A DNA stretch of 64,000 nt from assembly GCA_963796155.1 (NCBI GenBank), contig CAWCKT010000029.1, forward strand, positions 1 to 64,000. Direction: 5' to 3'. This DNA is from AP-15 sp963796155 (lineage in GTDB: Bacteria > Pseudomonadota > Alphaproteobacteria > ATCC43930 > CGMCC-115725). Numbering within the stretch: the first letter of the stretch is position 1; every line of letters starts with the position of its first letter. The notes beneath the pieces are model-generated. The model ran no database searches, was not told the origin of the DNA, and was given only the letters and a program-made list of their open reading frames with translations. Made by a program: the position numbers and the translations under genes. Below, in pieces: positions 8,738 to 17,280 of this stretch.

Positions 8738-9661
8738 TCAGCGGACCATCAACACCAGCTTGCCCTGCAAGTGACGCGCTTCGCTGACGCGGTGCGCCTC
8801 GGCCGCGTCGCCGAGCTTATAGCGGGTGATCGCCGGCGGCCAGACCGCGCCGGCGTCGTAGAGCGCCAGCATCCGTTCGAGATGCGCGCGGTCGCGCTTG
8901 ACGTTCGGGCGCCGGACCTGGACATCCTTGCGGGTCGGCTGAAATCCCGGCGGTGCCGCGGCGATCCAGACCAGCCGTCCGCCCGGCTTCAGCACGGCGT
9001 AGGACCGCACCTGGACCTCGCCGCCGACCGTGTCGAAGACCACATCGCAATCGTGAACTGCGGCGGCGAAATCCTGCGTGCTGTAGTCGATCGCCCGGTC
9101 CGCCCCGAGGCTTCGGACATAGTCGTGATTGCGGGCGCTGGCGGTGGTGATCACGGTGGCCCCCAGATGCTTGGCGAGCTCGATCGCGAAGCCGGCAACC
9201 CCGCCGGCACCGCCTTGGATCAGGATGGTCTCGCCAGCCTCGAGCTTCGCCGTGTCTTCGACGGCACAGAGCGCGGTCAAGCTGGTCAACCCCAAGGCGG
9301 CCGCCTCGGCATGGCCGAGGCGATCGGGCTTCTTGGCGATGATCGCGGCCTTGATCGCGATCTTTTCGGCGTAGGCTCCCTCGATCCCCTGGTCGGTAAC
9401 CCCAAACACCGCATCGCCGACGGCGAAATCGGTGACGCCGGCGCCGAGCATGCTGACGACGCCCGAGAAGTCGCGGCCCAGGATGTGAGGGAACTTGAGA
9501 TTGTGGCCGGGCCCGCCCAGCCGCACCTTGTAGTCGGCAGCATTGATGCTCGCCGCGTAAATATCGACCACGACCTCGCCCGGTCCGGCAGTCGGGTCAG
9601 GCACTTCGCCCAGACGCAGCACCTCCGGCCCGCCATGTTGCGTCAACAGCACCGCCTTCAT
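8738..9661 (-). CDS. NADP-dependent quinone-oxidoreductase-type MDR protein
   Basis: A 307-residue zinc-independent medium-chain dehydrogenase/reductase. The N-terminal GroES-like domain starts MKAVLLTQHGGPEVLRLGEVP and has ILGRDFSGVV; the Rossmann domain has the nucleotide-binding motif IQGGAGGVAGFAIELAKHLGA (about 150-170). The structural and catalytic zinc cysteines of alcohol dehydrogenases are absent, which points to the quinone oxidoreductase/enoyl reductase branch. It reduces activated double bonds or quinones with NADPH. It starts 16 bp downstream of the epoxide hydrolase stop, indicating a minus-strand operon. Confidence 0.85.
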   Translation of the reverse strand: MKAVLLTQHGGPEVLRLGEVPDPTAGPGEVVVDIYAASINAADYKVRLGGPGHNLKFPHILGRDFSGVVSMLGAGVTDFAVGDAVFGVTDQGIEGAYAEKIAIKAAIIAKKPDRLGHAEAAALGLTSLTALCAVEDTAKLEAGETILIQGGAGGVAGFAIELAKHLGATVITTASARNHDYVRSLGADRAIDYSTQDFAAAVHDCDVVFDTVGGEVQVRSYAVLKPGGRLVWIAAAPPGFQPTRKDVQVRRPNVKRDRAHLERMLALYDAGAVWPPAITRYKLGDAAEAHRVSEARHLQGKLVLMVR

Positions 9662-9677
9662 CCGTCTCCTCCGCCCG

Positions 9678-10832
9678 TTACCGCCGCTGCAGAAACTCCA
9701 TCAGGAGCTCGCTCACCCGCTCCGGCTGCTCCTGCTGCACCCAATGGCCGGCGCCGTCGATCAGATGGCAGCCGAGCATCCTCGTGCAAGCATTCTCTTG
9801 CATGCGCTCGAAATTGCCGGGACGCTGGTAGGTTCCCCAATCCTGTTTTCCCGCGATAAAGATCGAAGGCACGTCGATGGTCCGGCCCGAAAACAGCTGC
9901 AGTTCGCTGTCGTACCTGCCCTCCGTCCGGCTGCGGTACCACTGCAGCCCGCCCTGAAACCCGGTCCGCTCATATTCGCCGCTGTAGACGGCGAGCTCGT
10001 TCTCCGGAAGCCAACGGCATGCCGCGATCTGGGCGGCCGACGGCATCTCGGCGGCTACAGTCTCCGCCATGTTCTTGTGCAGATCCATGATGTAGTAGGT
10101 GGGCATCTTTGCCAGCTCGCCAGCGGTCCAGGATTTCAACTGGAAGGGCTTGTTGTCGAGCCAATCCGCGCTCTTGTAGTGAAAATAGCCGCGTAGAAAG
10201 GCGTGGACACCCTGCGGGCAATATTGCATATCGGCATTGGCCTGCCGGGTCGAATAATACCATTGATAATGCTTGCGCGGCCGAGCGAGTCTCGCCAGCT
10301 CCTGATGGATGTTGACATCGGACGAGCTTTGCTGCGGCGGGTCGTTTGCCGTGTTGAACGGCAATGCCGGCGGGCCGGCGAAGGGTGCGCTCATCAGCGC
10401 GACAGAACGGAACACGTCGGGCCGCACGAGAGCGCACCAAGCCGCGACCGACGCGCCGAAATCGTGCCCTGCGACCAATGCGACGTCGCGATAGCCGAGC
10501 GCCGAGACGAGACCCAGGGCATCCCTGACGGCATTCAGAATTCGGAAGGAAGCGAGATCGCCATCATAGTCCCCGACCCAGCCGGTGGTCCGCCCATAGC
10601 CGCGCTGGTCGGGCGCGACAACGTGGAGCCCCGCCGCGGCGAGCGGCAACATCACCTTTCTCCAGGAGTACGCGAGCTCCGGAAACCCGTGGAGAAGCAG
10701 AACCAGCGGCCGGTCTCGAGCAGCGACGCCGGCCTCTAGGATGTGTACCCGGAGGCCATTGATGTCGCGCACGAAGCGGGAACCGATGCCGGCGGGGAGA
10801 GCGGCATTTTCCAGGGGCGCCATCTCGGTCAC
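9678..10832 (-). CDS. Alpha/beta hydrolase, epoxide-hydrolase type
   Basis: A 384-residue alpha/beta-fold hydrolase. HGFPELAYSW carries the HG-x-P oxyanion motif. GHDFGASVAAW places an Asp at the nucleophile elbow, typical of epoxide hydrolases rather than Ser esterases. FIAGKQDWGTYQ supplies the acid loop, and DGAGHWVQQEQP the catalytic His. A large cap domain lies between (about 170-290). Predicted to open epoxides to diols; haloalkane dehalogenase chemistry is less likely. The start used (ATG at 10832) gives MTEMAPLENAALP; a start three residues later at the second Met is possible. First gene of the minus-strand run with the MDR and NTF2-like proteins. Confidence 0.85.
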   Translation of the reverse strand: MTEMAPLENAALPAGIGSRFVRDINGLRVHILEAGVAARDRPLVLLLHGFPELAYSWRKVMLPLAAAGLHVVAPDQRGYGRTTGWVGDYDGDLASFRILNAVRDALGLVSALGYRDVALVAGHDFGASVAAWCALVRPDVFRSVALMSAPFAGPPALPFNTANDPPQQSSSDVNIHQELARLARPRKHYQWYYSTRQANADMQYCPQGVHAFLRGYFHYKSADWLDNKPFQLKSWTAGELAKMPTYYIMDLHKNMAETVAAEMPSAAQIAACRWLPENELAVYSGEYERTGFQGGLQWYRSRTEGRYDSELQLFSGRTIDVPSIFIAGKQDWGTYQRPGNFERMQENACTRMLGCHLIDGAGHWVQQEQPERVSELLMEFLQRR

Positions 10833-10905
10833 GCTCGCCTCCGTCGGATCGGCCGCCTAGCCTAGCGGAAAACGCCGGAAAGGAAAGGGTCGCCGGGGTT
10901 CCGTA

Positions 10906-12441
10906 TCAGCCGGCGGCGGCGTTCGTTACCTGCGCTGCGACACCGGCCGTCGCGAGCGTGACGATGCGCGCCAGCACGAGCCCGGCGGCGACGACGAGAT
11001 AGGCCCGCAGAACGACCAGCCAAATGCGGTCGAGCGCCGTCAGATGCCGCGGCGGCAATGTGTCGAGCGGCGCCATCCGCCAGGCATCCCGCGAGTAGTC
11101 GGTTGGCTGCTCGATAGCCTTGCCGCGGCGGCGTAAACCTTGACAGGCGAGGTAGGTGACGATCGCTGCGATACCGCCCCCGACGAGCATGCCGGCGATC
11201 ACCTGGCTGCCGATCTCGGGATAGAACACCGATGCCGTCAGGATCATCGACAGCATCACCAGGATGGCGATCACCGCGCCGGTAAAGAGATTGAGCCGGC
11301 GGCTGTTGACCCAGGGGCCGAGCACCGCTCTGTCGTTGCACAGCAGCAACAGGAAAACCGTCGCACTCGGCAGCAGCACGCCGGCGAGGGTCTGGACTGC
11401 GTTGGTCAGCAGACCGAGCGGGGTGCCCGGGGTCAGGACCAGCGCCGCTGCGAGCCCAATGAGGCCGCAATACACCCCATAGAACGCCTTTGCTTCGGTC
11501 GGCCTGCGGTGCAGCGAATGGCGAAGATCGAGCACGTCCCCGATCGCGTAGGCGGTCGACAGCGACACTGCGGCGGCACCGATGATGCAGGCGTCGAGCA
11601 GCGCCAGCGCGAACAGCACCGCAGGAACCCTCCCGACATATTGTTCGAGGCCGGAAGCAACGCCTCCGGCATCGCTGAACGCGCCGAATTCGGGATGGTC
11701 GGCAAAGGTCGCGGCGGCGATCGCCATCAGCGCGACAGCGCCGACCGTGACGAAGACGATGCCGATCCACAGATCGGCGCGCTCGTACGGGATGAAGCGC
11801 GGGGAAATTCGCTTGTCGATGACGTAGCTCTGCTGAAAGAACAGCTGCCAGGGCGCCACGGTCGTGCCGACGATAGCAATGATCAGCAGCATCACCTCGC
11901 TCAATCGGCCTCCTTCGAAGCTTTCCTGCGGCAGCCTCGGCACCAGAAAGTCGCCGAGCATCTGACCGACCGGCGGATGGACCAACACGAACACCGGGAC
12001 AAGCAGCAGACTGCCCGCGACGAGCAAGAGCGAGAACCGTTCGAAACGGCGGAAGTTGCCGGTGCCGGCCGCAACCATGATCAACACCGCTGCGACAATG
12101 ACGCCGAGCGGCTTCGAGACGCCGAGATAGCCGAGCGCCAGGCTGATGCCGATGAACTCGGTGATGATCGTAAGCGCATTGAGGAGAAAAAGGTCGATGA
12201 CGCTGAAGGCGCCCCAGAACTTGCCAAAGCGCTCGAGGATCAGGCGGGCGTGCCCGACCCCGGAAACCGCGCCGAGCCGCAACACCATCTCTTGGTTGAC
12301 GTAGAGCACCGGGATCAACAGCGCGAGCGTCCACAAGAGAGTCGTGCCGTAATCCTGACCGGCTTGCGTATAGGTGCCGAAGGCGCCGGCGTCATTGTCG
12401 GCGACCATGACGATCAGCCCTGGCCCCAGGATCGCGAGCAA
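10906..12441 (-). CDS. NRAMP-family divalent metal transporter (N-terminus in another frame)
   Basis: A polytopic inner-membrane transporter of the NRAMP/SLC11 type; at least ten hydrophobic segments are visible. TM1 carries VMVADNDAGAFGTYTQAGQ, where classical MntH has D-P-G-N, and TM6 carries GTTVAPWQLFFQQS, lacking the usual M-P-H. Substrate may therefore not be Mn/Fe. The 12441 start is a TTG and is not the biological start: in-frame sequence continues upstream (VRDEVHIGHINGALGTILQG) as conserved family N-terminus, without any start codon before a stop at 12601-12603. A GGGAGG site and ATG at 12589 open a different frame (MSSIAEFRHAGAPQP); one extra G near 12550 explains the break. The gene probably runs 12589-10906. 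A broken hisE-like gene precedes it. Confidence 0.85.
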   Translation of the reverse strand: MLAILGPGLIVMVADNDAGAFGTYTQAGQDYGTTLLWTLALLIPVLYVNQEMVLRLGAVSGVGHARLILERFGKFWGAFSVIDLFLLNALTIITEFIGISLALGYLGVSKPLGVIVAAVLIMVAAGTGNFRRFERFSLLLVAGSLLLVPVFVLVHPPVGQMLGDFLVPRLPQESFEGGRLSEVMLLIIAIVGTTVAPWQLFFQQSYVIDKRISPRFIPYERADLWIGIVFVTVGAVALMAIAAATFADHPEFGAFSDAGGVASGLEQYVGRVPAVLFALALLDACIIGAAAVSLSTAYAIGDVLDLRHSLHRRPTEAKAFYGVYCGLIGLAAALVLTPGTPLGLLTNAVQTLAGVLLPSATVFLLLLCNDRAVLGPWVNSRRLNLFTGAVIAILVMLSMILTASVFYPEIGSQVIAGMLVGGGIAAIVTYLACQGLRRRGKAIEQPTDYSRDAWRMAPLDTLPPRHLTALDRIWLVVLRAYLVVAAGLVLARIVTLATAGVAAQVTNAAAG

Positions 12442-12600
12442 TGTCTTCAGCTTGGGGATCCAGCCGATCCGTGGTGCGACGTCACCTTGCAGGATTGTGC
12501 CGAGGGCGCCGTTGATGTGGCCGATATGGACCTCGTCGCGGACCGGGCTGCGGCGCTCCGGCGTGACGGAATTCGGCGATGGAGGACATCTTTTCCTCCC

Positions 12601-13021
12601 TCACTCGCACGGGGCGGCCGGCGCGTGGCGACCGGACGTTTTGGGCAATTTCTCGGCGATGCCGAGCTTGTCGGCGCGCCGGCGCATCTCGCCCCACACC
12701 TCATCGGGGGTGATGCCGCACTCATGCCACAGCACGACCAAGGTGGTAAATCAGATCGACGCTCTCGCGGACGACGCCGCGCGAGCGGTGGCGTACCGCC
12801 TCGAGAGCGATCTCGCGCGGCCTCCTCCATCAGCTTTTGCGCAATCTTGCTGCGACCGCAGGAGAGCAGACGCGCGGTGCGAGGATTATCTCGTTCGCTG
12901 ACGCCGGTCGAGAGTCGTCGTAGAGGCGAGCGATTTCCGCCGCATCCGCCCGGAACTCCTGCACCGAGGAAATACCGCCTCTATAGCCGTGTCTTGCCTT
13001 ACCAGGGCGCCATGTCCTCAT
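12601..13021 (-). pseudogene. hisE-like phosphoribosyl-ATP pyrophosphatase gene broken by about three frameshifts
   Basis: Minus-strand pieces in three frames join into one HisE/MazG-like protein. The first piece (from about 12980) reads SVQEFRADAAEIARLYDD and EIILAPRVCS. The second has SKIAQKLMEEA. The third reads REIALEAVRHRSRGVVRESV and DLIYHL. The last has VVLWHECGITPDEVWGEMRR and GIAEKLPK, ending at the TGA at 12601. HisE hydrolyses phosphoribosyl-ATP in histidine synthesis; the D-L-I-Y-H-L and E-E-A segments are its metal-site helices. No single frame covers it, so it is either dead or corrupted by sequence errors. Its stop lies 11 bp before the NRAMP ATG. Confidence 0.7.
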
Positions 13022-13391
13022 CCCTCCATTCCCAGGTTGGTGATGTACCGACCCGGGTGGAGTGGCGGGCTGCCCCTAGCGGCGGACTGCTATTGCGATC
13101 GCAATGCCAGCCCGGCCGAGGGACCCCGCTCGTATCACCCGGGGCAGGTGGCCCGAGGAGCCCGTCGCGACGCGAGCGACTGGGAGGCTCCGCGGATTTC
13201 TTGCTAGATCGAGGTCCCATCGTTTGGTTGCTGTTAGACCATACCCTCGGGCAGAGCCCCGAAGATACCCGCGTAGGTATGATCTCATGCCACACGTGTC
13301 AATGACAAAATTGACATCAAGCAGGATTTGCGGACGCTTTAAGGGAACCGGCTGAAGCGGGCAGCCGGATCGGCCCTGCCGCGAACTGCGT
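13022..13391. other. Intergenic stretch without a recognisable gene; contains an inverted repeat
   Basis: No frame here shows family similarity. The one structural item is an inverted repeat TGTCAAT-N6-ATTGACA at 13297-13316. It could be an operator whose gene has been lost, since it lies between the hisE-like relic and a porin relic. Confidence 0.35.
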
Positions 13392-13506
13392 TCACCGGAA
13401 GCGCATTCGGCCGCCGAGCACCGCCACTGGGCCGCGGTACTGATTGTAGGCCGGTCGAAAGACATGCTGATAATCGGCGGTCAGTGTCGCAAGACGGAAG
13501 GGTCGA
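13392..13506 (-). pseudogene. C-terminal relic of a second OprB-type porin
   Basis: Directly after the stop of the intact porin the minus strand encodes LTADYQHVFRPAYNQYRG and a short tail ending MRFR, then TGA. This parallels the last residues of the intact porin, LTADYQFINNPAYNRDRG, and ends with a typical outer-membrane C-terminal aromatic/Arg strand. Only about 35 residues remain and there is no start. It looks like the end of a tandem porin copy whose body was deleted by recombination. Confidence 0.6.
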
Positions 13507-14979
13507 TCAGAACTGCAGGTGCAGCTGCAGGCCGAAAATCGACACGGGCCCACGATCGCGGTTGTAAGCCGGGTTGTTGATGAACTGATAGTCGGCCGTG
13601 AGGTGAGCGAAGCTGAATACGGCGACGCGGTAGTATGCTTCGAGGATCTGCTCCGGGCCGGCATTCGGCAATTGGCCATCGCCGATGATCCCGCCCAGAC
13701 CGCCCGCGGCGAGATAGAGCTTACCCTGATGCGAGATCCGATTGGCTACGCCGGCCAATCCGACCGTGTCGTCCGGCCGCTCCCAACGCGAACCGGTCAG
13801 CGAAAGACCCGCCGAGATCGACTGGTTGATGTCGGTGAAATCGACCTCCTCCACAGTACCTTGCGAAATGCTGGCGCGAGCAAAGACGCCAAAATCGGTG
13901 GCGAGCTGCTGTTCAAGATTAAGCCCGACACCGTCCTTAGTGCGAAAACTTCGGACGGCGCCGGTCGACGGCGTCGTGCCGGTAGCCGCTCCGAGCGCAA
14001 TAGCGTCGGCGTAAGTTCCGAGATTGCCGCGGGTGAGCCAGTAGAGGAGCTTGAGCTTACCCGGCTGATCCCGCAGCCGATGCCTCTCCTCCAGCTCGGC
14101 CACGAATTGGCCTTGGCCAAAGCCGTTGGACAGCGCTATCGAATTCGGCGCTTGCGACAGATCGAAGACGCCGGCCCTGGCGGTCCACCAGTCCTGGTAC
14201 CATTCGCCGGCGGCGCCGTAGGTGAAGCCCCAAGGGTTCGCCGCGTAGTCGAACGCACCCTGGTCGATGATCGACCAGTTGAGAAAGTCGTTGCGCGGGT
14301 CGTGGGCATATGTGTTGGTGTCGAAGATGTCGACGATCGAATATTTGCCGATGGTGAACACCAGGCGGTTGGCGGTCTGGCTGCCGGCGAGCTGATTGAG
14401 GTCGGGTTCGAGCTTTTCAGTCTCGCCGCCCAAATCAATGGTCTGGCGCAGAAATCCGCGCTGGACAAGAATATAAGGTTCCGCCTTGCCTAGCTTGAAG
14501 GCTTCGCCGCTGGGGTATCCCGCCACGCCAAAGGTGTCGCTGAGCCCAAACCCCTGGTCGACTTCCGGATTGATCCAAATTTCAGCACCCGGCCACGGCC
14601 GGACACCGGCATAGAGCGTCGCATCGATCGTCTCCCTGCCGTTGGCGGCGGGGCTGAGACTATGGGGCCCCTGATACGGCGACCGGAATGCTGGTTGCAG
14701 CAGCCAGGTAATCGTCGCCTGGCCGTGGATGGCCCAGTTCTCCGGCTCCAGCTGCTCCGCCTGTTCCGGAGTGATCGGTATGCTTTGAGGTTGCGGCGTC
14801 GGACCAACCATTTGAGCACCGCACATCATTGGCCAGCACAGAAAGCCGGTCGCCGCCAGGGCCGGTGCGGCGCCGAAAATGAAGGTGACAGACAGATTTA
14901 CGGCGCGCCGATATAACGTCGCCGGAATCGGTGCTTTGAAGAGCATACCCCATATGGTATTTTCGGTAAAGCATACCAT
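13507..14979 (-). CDS. Carbohydrate-selective porin, OprB family
   Basis: A 490-residue outer-membrane beta-barrel. A signal peptide lies near the N-terminus (LSVTFIFGAAPALA). The OprB features are the WAIHGQATITWLLQPAFRSP start of the barrel, ANRLVFTIGKYSIVDIFDTN, and PWGFTYGAAGEWYQDWWTAR. The barrel ends with LHLQF, a terminal Phe as expected for BAM recognition. OprB porins pass sugars and other small solutes. The frame allows ATG at 14979 or, more plausibly, ATG at 14946 (MLFKAPIPATLY), since the region before it overlaps an inverted repeat. Divergent from the CsoR/FrmR regulator. Confidence 0.85.
   Translation of the reverse strand: MVCFTENTIWGMLFKAPIPATLYRRAVNLSVTFIFGAAPALAATGFLCWPMMCGAQMVGPTPQPQSIPITPEQAEQLEPENWAIHGQATITWLLQPAFRSPYQGPHSLSPAANGRETIDATLYAGVRPWPGAEIWINPEVDQGFGLSDTFGVAGYPSGEAFKLGKAEPYILVQRGFLRQTIDLGGETEKLEPDLNQLAGSQTANRLVFTIGKYSIVDIFDTNTYAHDPRNDFLNWSIIDQGAFDYAANPWGFTYGAAGEWYQDWWTARAGVFDLSQAPNSIALSNGFGQGQFVAELEERHRLRDQPGKLKLLYWLTRGNLGTYADAIALGAATGTTPSTGAVRSFRTKDGVGLNLEQQLATDFGVFARASISQGTVEEVDFTDINQSISAGLSLTGSRWERPDDTVGLAGVANRISHQGKLYLAAGGLGGIIGDGQLPNAGPEQILEAYYRVAVFSFAHLTADYQFINNPAYNRDRGPVSIFGLQLHLQF
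14954..14979 (-). promoter_or_regulatory. Inverted repeat at the porin 5' end, possible operator
   Basis: ATGGTAT at 14954-14960 and ATACCAT at 14973-14979 form a perfect 7-bp inverted repeat with a 12-bp spacer. It sits immediately upstream of the ATG at 14946, the likelier porin start. No regulator is assigned. Confidence 0.3.
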
Positions 14980-15152
14980 TGATTACAGTTTTATGAAAGA
15001 CTTCGATTCGCATCGCCCGCTGCGTCGTGTTCAGGGGTGCATTATACCCTTACCCGTATCAATGCTTGGCGGTGCTGTCTATACCAATTCGACGAAATGA
15101 CCGCGATCCATGTAACATCCCGGCCGGACAGCGCTTCGCCGAAAGTAGACCC

Positions 15153-15458
15153 ATGAGCCATACCGATGACGAGGGTTCAGCCGCCCGCCCGCTCCGCGAC
15201 AAGCGGGGACTGGTCAACCGGGTGCGCCGGCTGCGCGGTCAGGTCGATGCGATCGAGCGTGCGCTCGCCGGTGAGGCGAGCTGCTCGGACCTGCTCCAGC
15301 GCATCAGCGCGGCGCGCGGCGCGATCAACGGCCTGATGGCCGAAGTGCTGGAGGAACACGTGCGGGAGTATCTGTCGCCGGCCGACAGCGATGCCGATCC
15401 GCTCCAGGCCGAGGCCGCCGAGGAGCTGATCGAAATCATCCATTCCTATCTCACCTGA
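15153..15458 (+). CDS. CsoR/FrmR/RcnR-family (DUF156) transcriptional repressor
   Basis: A 101-residue all-helical repressor of the family that senses copper, nickel/cobalt, formaldehyde or sulfane sulfur. LVNRVRRLRGQVDAIERALA is helix 1. A single Cys lies in GEASCSDLLQRISAARGAINGLM (helix 2), and a His in EEHVREYL. This Cys/His pattern fits FrmR/RcnR or sulfur-sensing CstR-like forms better than copper CsoR, which needs C-H-C. The start is ATG 15153; the open frame upstream is noise. It heads an operon with a rhodanese and a chromate transporter, so it probably represses them. Confidence 0.85.
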   Translation: MSHTDDEGSAARPLRDKRGLVNRVRRLRGQVDAIERALAGEASCSDLLQRISAARGAINGLMAEVLEEHVREYLSPADSDADPLQAEAAEELIEIIHSYLT

Positions 15459-15507
15459 TGGCGACGAACAGACCGTTATACCGGCGTATTGTTTGGAGGT
15501 ACTTGCC

Positions 15508-15875
15508 ATGACGGGATTCCTGCCTCGCCTCTTCAGCCGACTGCGCCGGCGCGAGCCGGCCTGGATCGAGCCCGGTGGCCTCAAGCGGCTTCTCGATGCC
15601 GGCGACGTGCCGCTCGTATTGGACGTGCGCGGCCGCGACGAGTTCGTGGGGCCTCTCGGAACATTCCGGGAGCGGCGAACCTTCCGCTGCCCGGCCTATC
15701 CGCGCGCGTCGCCGAGTTGACCGCAGACAGACGGCCCATGGTCCTCGTCTGCCTGACCGACAAGCGGTCGGCCCGAGCCGCGTCAGAGATAGCGGCATCG
15801 GGACGGCGCGACGTCTCCGTGCTGCGCGGCGGCATCGAGCGATGGCGTCGCGAAGGCTTCGGTGAGCAATCGTGA
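15508..15875 (+). pseudogene. Rhodanese-like sulfurtransferase, frameshifted
   Basis: A rhodanese domain split over two frames. ATG 15508, behind TGGAGG, gives MTGFLPRLFSRLRRREPAW, then PLVLDVRGRDEFVGPLG. After about 15660 the family continues in the next frame with NIPGAANLPLPGLSARV and the active-site loop LVCLTDKRSARAA, followed by VLRGGIERWRREG. The catalytic Cys-x4-R-S loop is intact. Rhodaneses carry persulfide sulfur. Its place between a CsoR/FrmR-type regulator and a transporter fits sulfane-sulfur or thiol-oxidant stress. A single base lost near 15660 would explain the break. Confidence 0.75.
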
Positions 15876-15904
15876 TGCTTGCATGTAGAATCGCGAGGTG
15901 ATTG

Positions 15905-16477
15905 ATGACTGAGACGGTGGAGGCGAGTGGTACCGGCGCGCCGGTCTCGCTAGCAGCGCTGTTTGTCGGCTTCCTTAAGGTCTCGCTATGCGGCTTTGGC
16001 GGCGGGCTCGTCTGGGCGCGCCGCATCGTGGTCGAACGACAGCAGTGGATGGACGACCAGGAATTCGCCGAGACCTTGACCTTGTGCCAGTTCATGCCCG
16101 GACCGAATATCGTCGGGATCACGGTCTGTGTCGGATCGAAACTGCGGGGGGCGATCGGCGCAGTCACCGCCGTCTCCGGTTTCATCCTGATACCCTGGGC
16201 GGTTGGTTTGTCGCTCGGCGGCCTCTACCTCTACTATGCTCACGTTGCGGTCTTGCAGCACATCCTCGGTGGCCTTTCCGCCGCGGCTGCAGGGCTGCTG
16301 ATCGCGACCGGGATCAGGCTGCTGATGCCGCATCGCAGTCGCCGGACGGCCTTGCTCTTTGCCACGCTCGCTTTTGTCGGCATGGCATTTACCAAATTGC
16401 CGCTCCTCGTCGTCCTGCTCGGCTTGGCGCCGCTCAGTATCGGCGTTGCCGGTATCACAAGTGCGAGAGCTCCGTGA
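15905..16477 (+). CDS. chrA: Chromate transporter, first CHR-domain subunit
   Basis: A 190-residue membrane protein with one CHR domain. The signature F-G-G is at VSLCGFGGGLVWARR, and FAETLTLCQFMPGPNIVGI carries the conserved P-G-P. About six hydrophobic segments follow. Short CHR proteins work as pairs, each equal to half of a full-length ChrA, and export chromate or related anions. ATG 15905 was chosen over TTG 15902. Its TGA overlaps the GTG start of the second half, so translation is coupled. Confidence 0.85.
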   Translation: MTETVEASGTGAPVSLAALFVGFLKVSLCGFGGGLVWARRIVVERQQWMDDQEFAETLTLCQFMPGPNIVGITVCVGSKLRGAIGAVTAVSGFILIPWAVGLSLGGLYLYYAHVAVLQHILGGLSAAAAGLLIATGIRLLMPHRSRRTALLFATLAFVGMAFTKLPLLVVLLGLAPLSIGVAGITSARAP

Positions 16478-17004
16478 ACAGTCCGTCGGCGTCTCTTGCA
16501 TTGGCCGCGCATCTGGCTCTGCTCTCGTCGATCAGCTTTGGCGGGTTCCCTTCGGTGCTCCCGGATGTTCACAACTTCGTCGCCGCCAACGGCTGGGTGA
16601 CCGACCGGGAGTTCGCCAATTTCTTTGCGGTCTCGCAGGTAATGCCGGGGCCCAACATGATCCTGATGATGAGTTTTATTGGGTTGAAGATCGGGGGAGT
16701 TCCGGGAGCAATTGCCAGCGCGCTCGCGACCTTCGGACCGCCGTGCCTGATGTACTACACAGCCCACCGTCTGTGGGACCGGTTCCGCGATGCGCCGTGG
16801 CAGGGCATGGTGCGCCGCGGCCTCGCTCCATTGACGATCGGGCTCGTCATCGCCGGCGGCTATGTGATGGCCCGAGCCGGGGATGCAGGATGGCGGAGCG
16901 CAGCGGTTACGGTGGCTGCGGCGGGGCTGATGCTCGGGACGCGGATCAATCCGCTGTGGATTCTGATGACAGGCGGGGTGCTCGGCGGTCTCGGCGTAGT
17001 GTGA
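16474..17004 (+). CDS. chrA: Chromate transporter, second CHR-domain subunit
   Basis: A 176-residue CHR-domain membrane protein, partner of the preceding half. The domain motifs are SSISFGGFPSVLPDVHNF and VSQVMPGPNMILMMSFIG, and later LAPLTIGLVIAGGYVMA. GTG 16474 overlaps the previous stop (GTGA). The two halves have opposite topology in characterised short-chain pairs. The operon order is regulator, rhodanese, ChrA half 1, ChrA half 2. A 276-bp non-coding gap follows. Confidence 0.85.
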   Translation: MNSPSASLALAAHLALLSSISFGGFPSVLPDVHNFVAANGWVTDREFANFFAVSQVMPGPNMILMMSFIGLKIGGVPGAIASALATFGPPCLMYYTAHRLWDRFRDAPWQGMVRRGLAPLTIGLVIAGGYVMARAGDAGWRSAAVTVAAAGLMLGTRINPLWILMTGGVLGGLGVV

Positions 17005-17280
17005 GCCGTGACGCGGCTCGTCACCGCGCAAATGCGGTGCTCACCCGGTCCAACCAGCAAGTCCGACGTTGAAGCACGACACCAAGGCTATGCCGAGCCA
17101 CAGCTCGTCTACCTGGAGACGTGCCACCAGCACTGCGACTGCGGCAGAAAAATCGGATCCGCCCGCCGGAGACATCCTGTCCTCCCCAGGGTGGGTTGAA
17201 GATCAGTGGCAGATAGCGATTGCTGCTATAAATCTGCCGCGCGCTGCGTACCCCGGGAACCGGCCGCAGAAAGGACCAGA

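Noticed and set aside
11140..13305. Long plus-strand frame of 721 codons opposite the NRAMP gene
   Set aside because: Antisense shadow rich in His/Arg/Gln, and it spans the hisE-like relic and non-coding DNA.
16978..17280. Possible tRNA or small RNA between chrA and the MscS gene
   Set aside because: A hairpin-like GTGAGCCGTGACGCGGCTC segment is present, but no cloverleaf, anticodon arm or T-loop consensus could be laid out.
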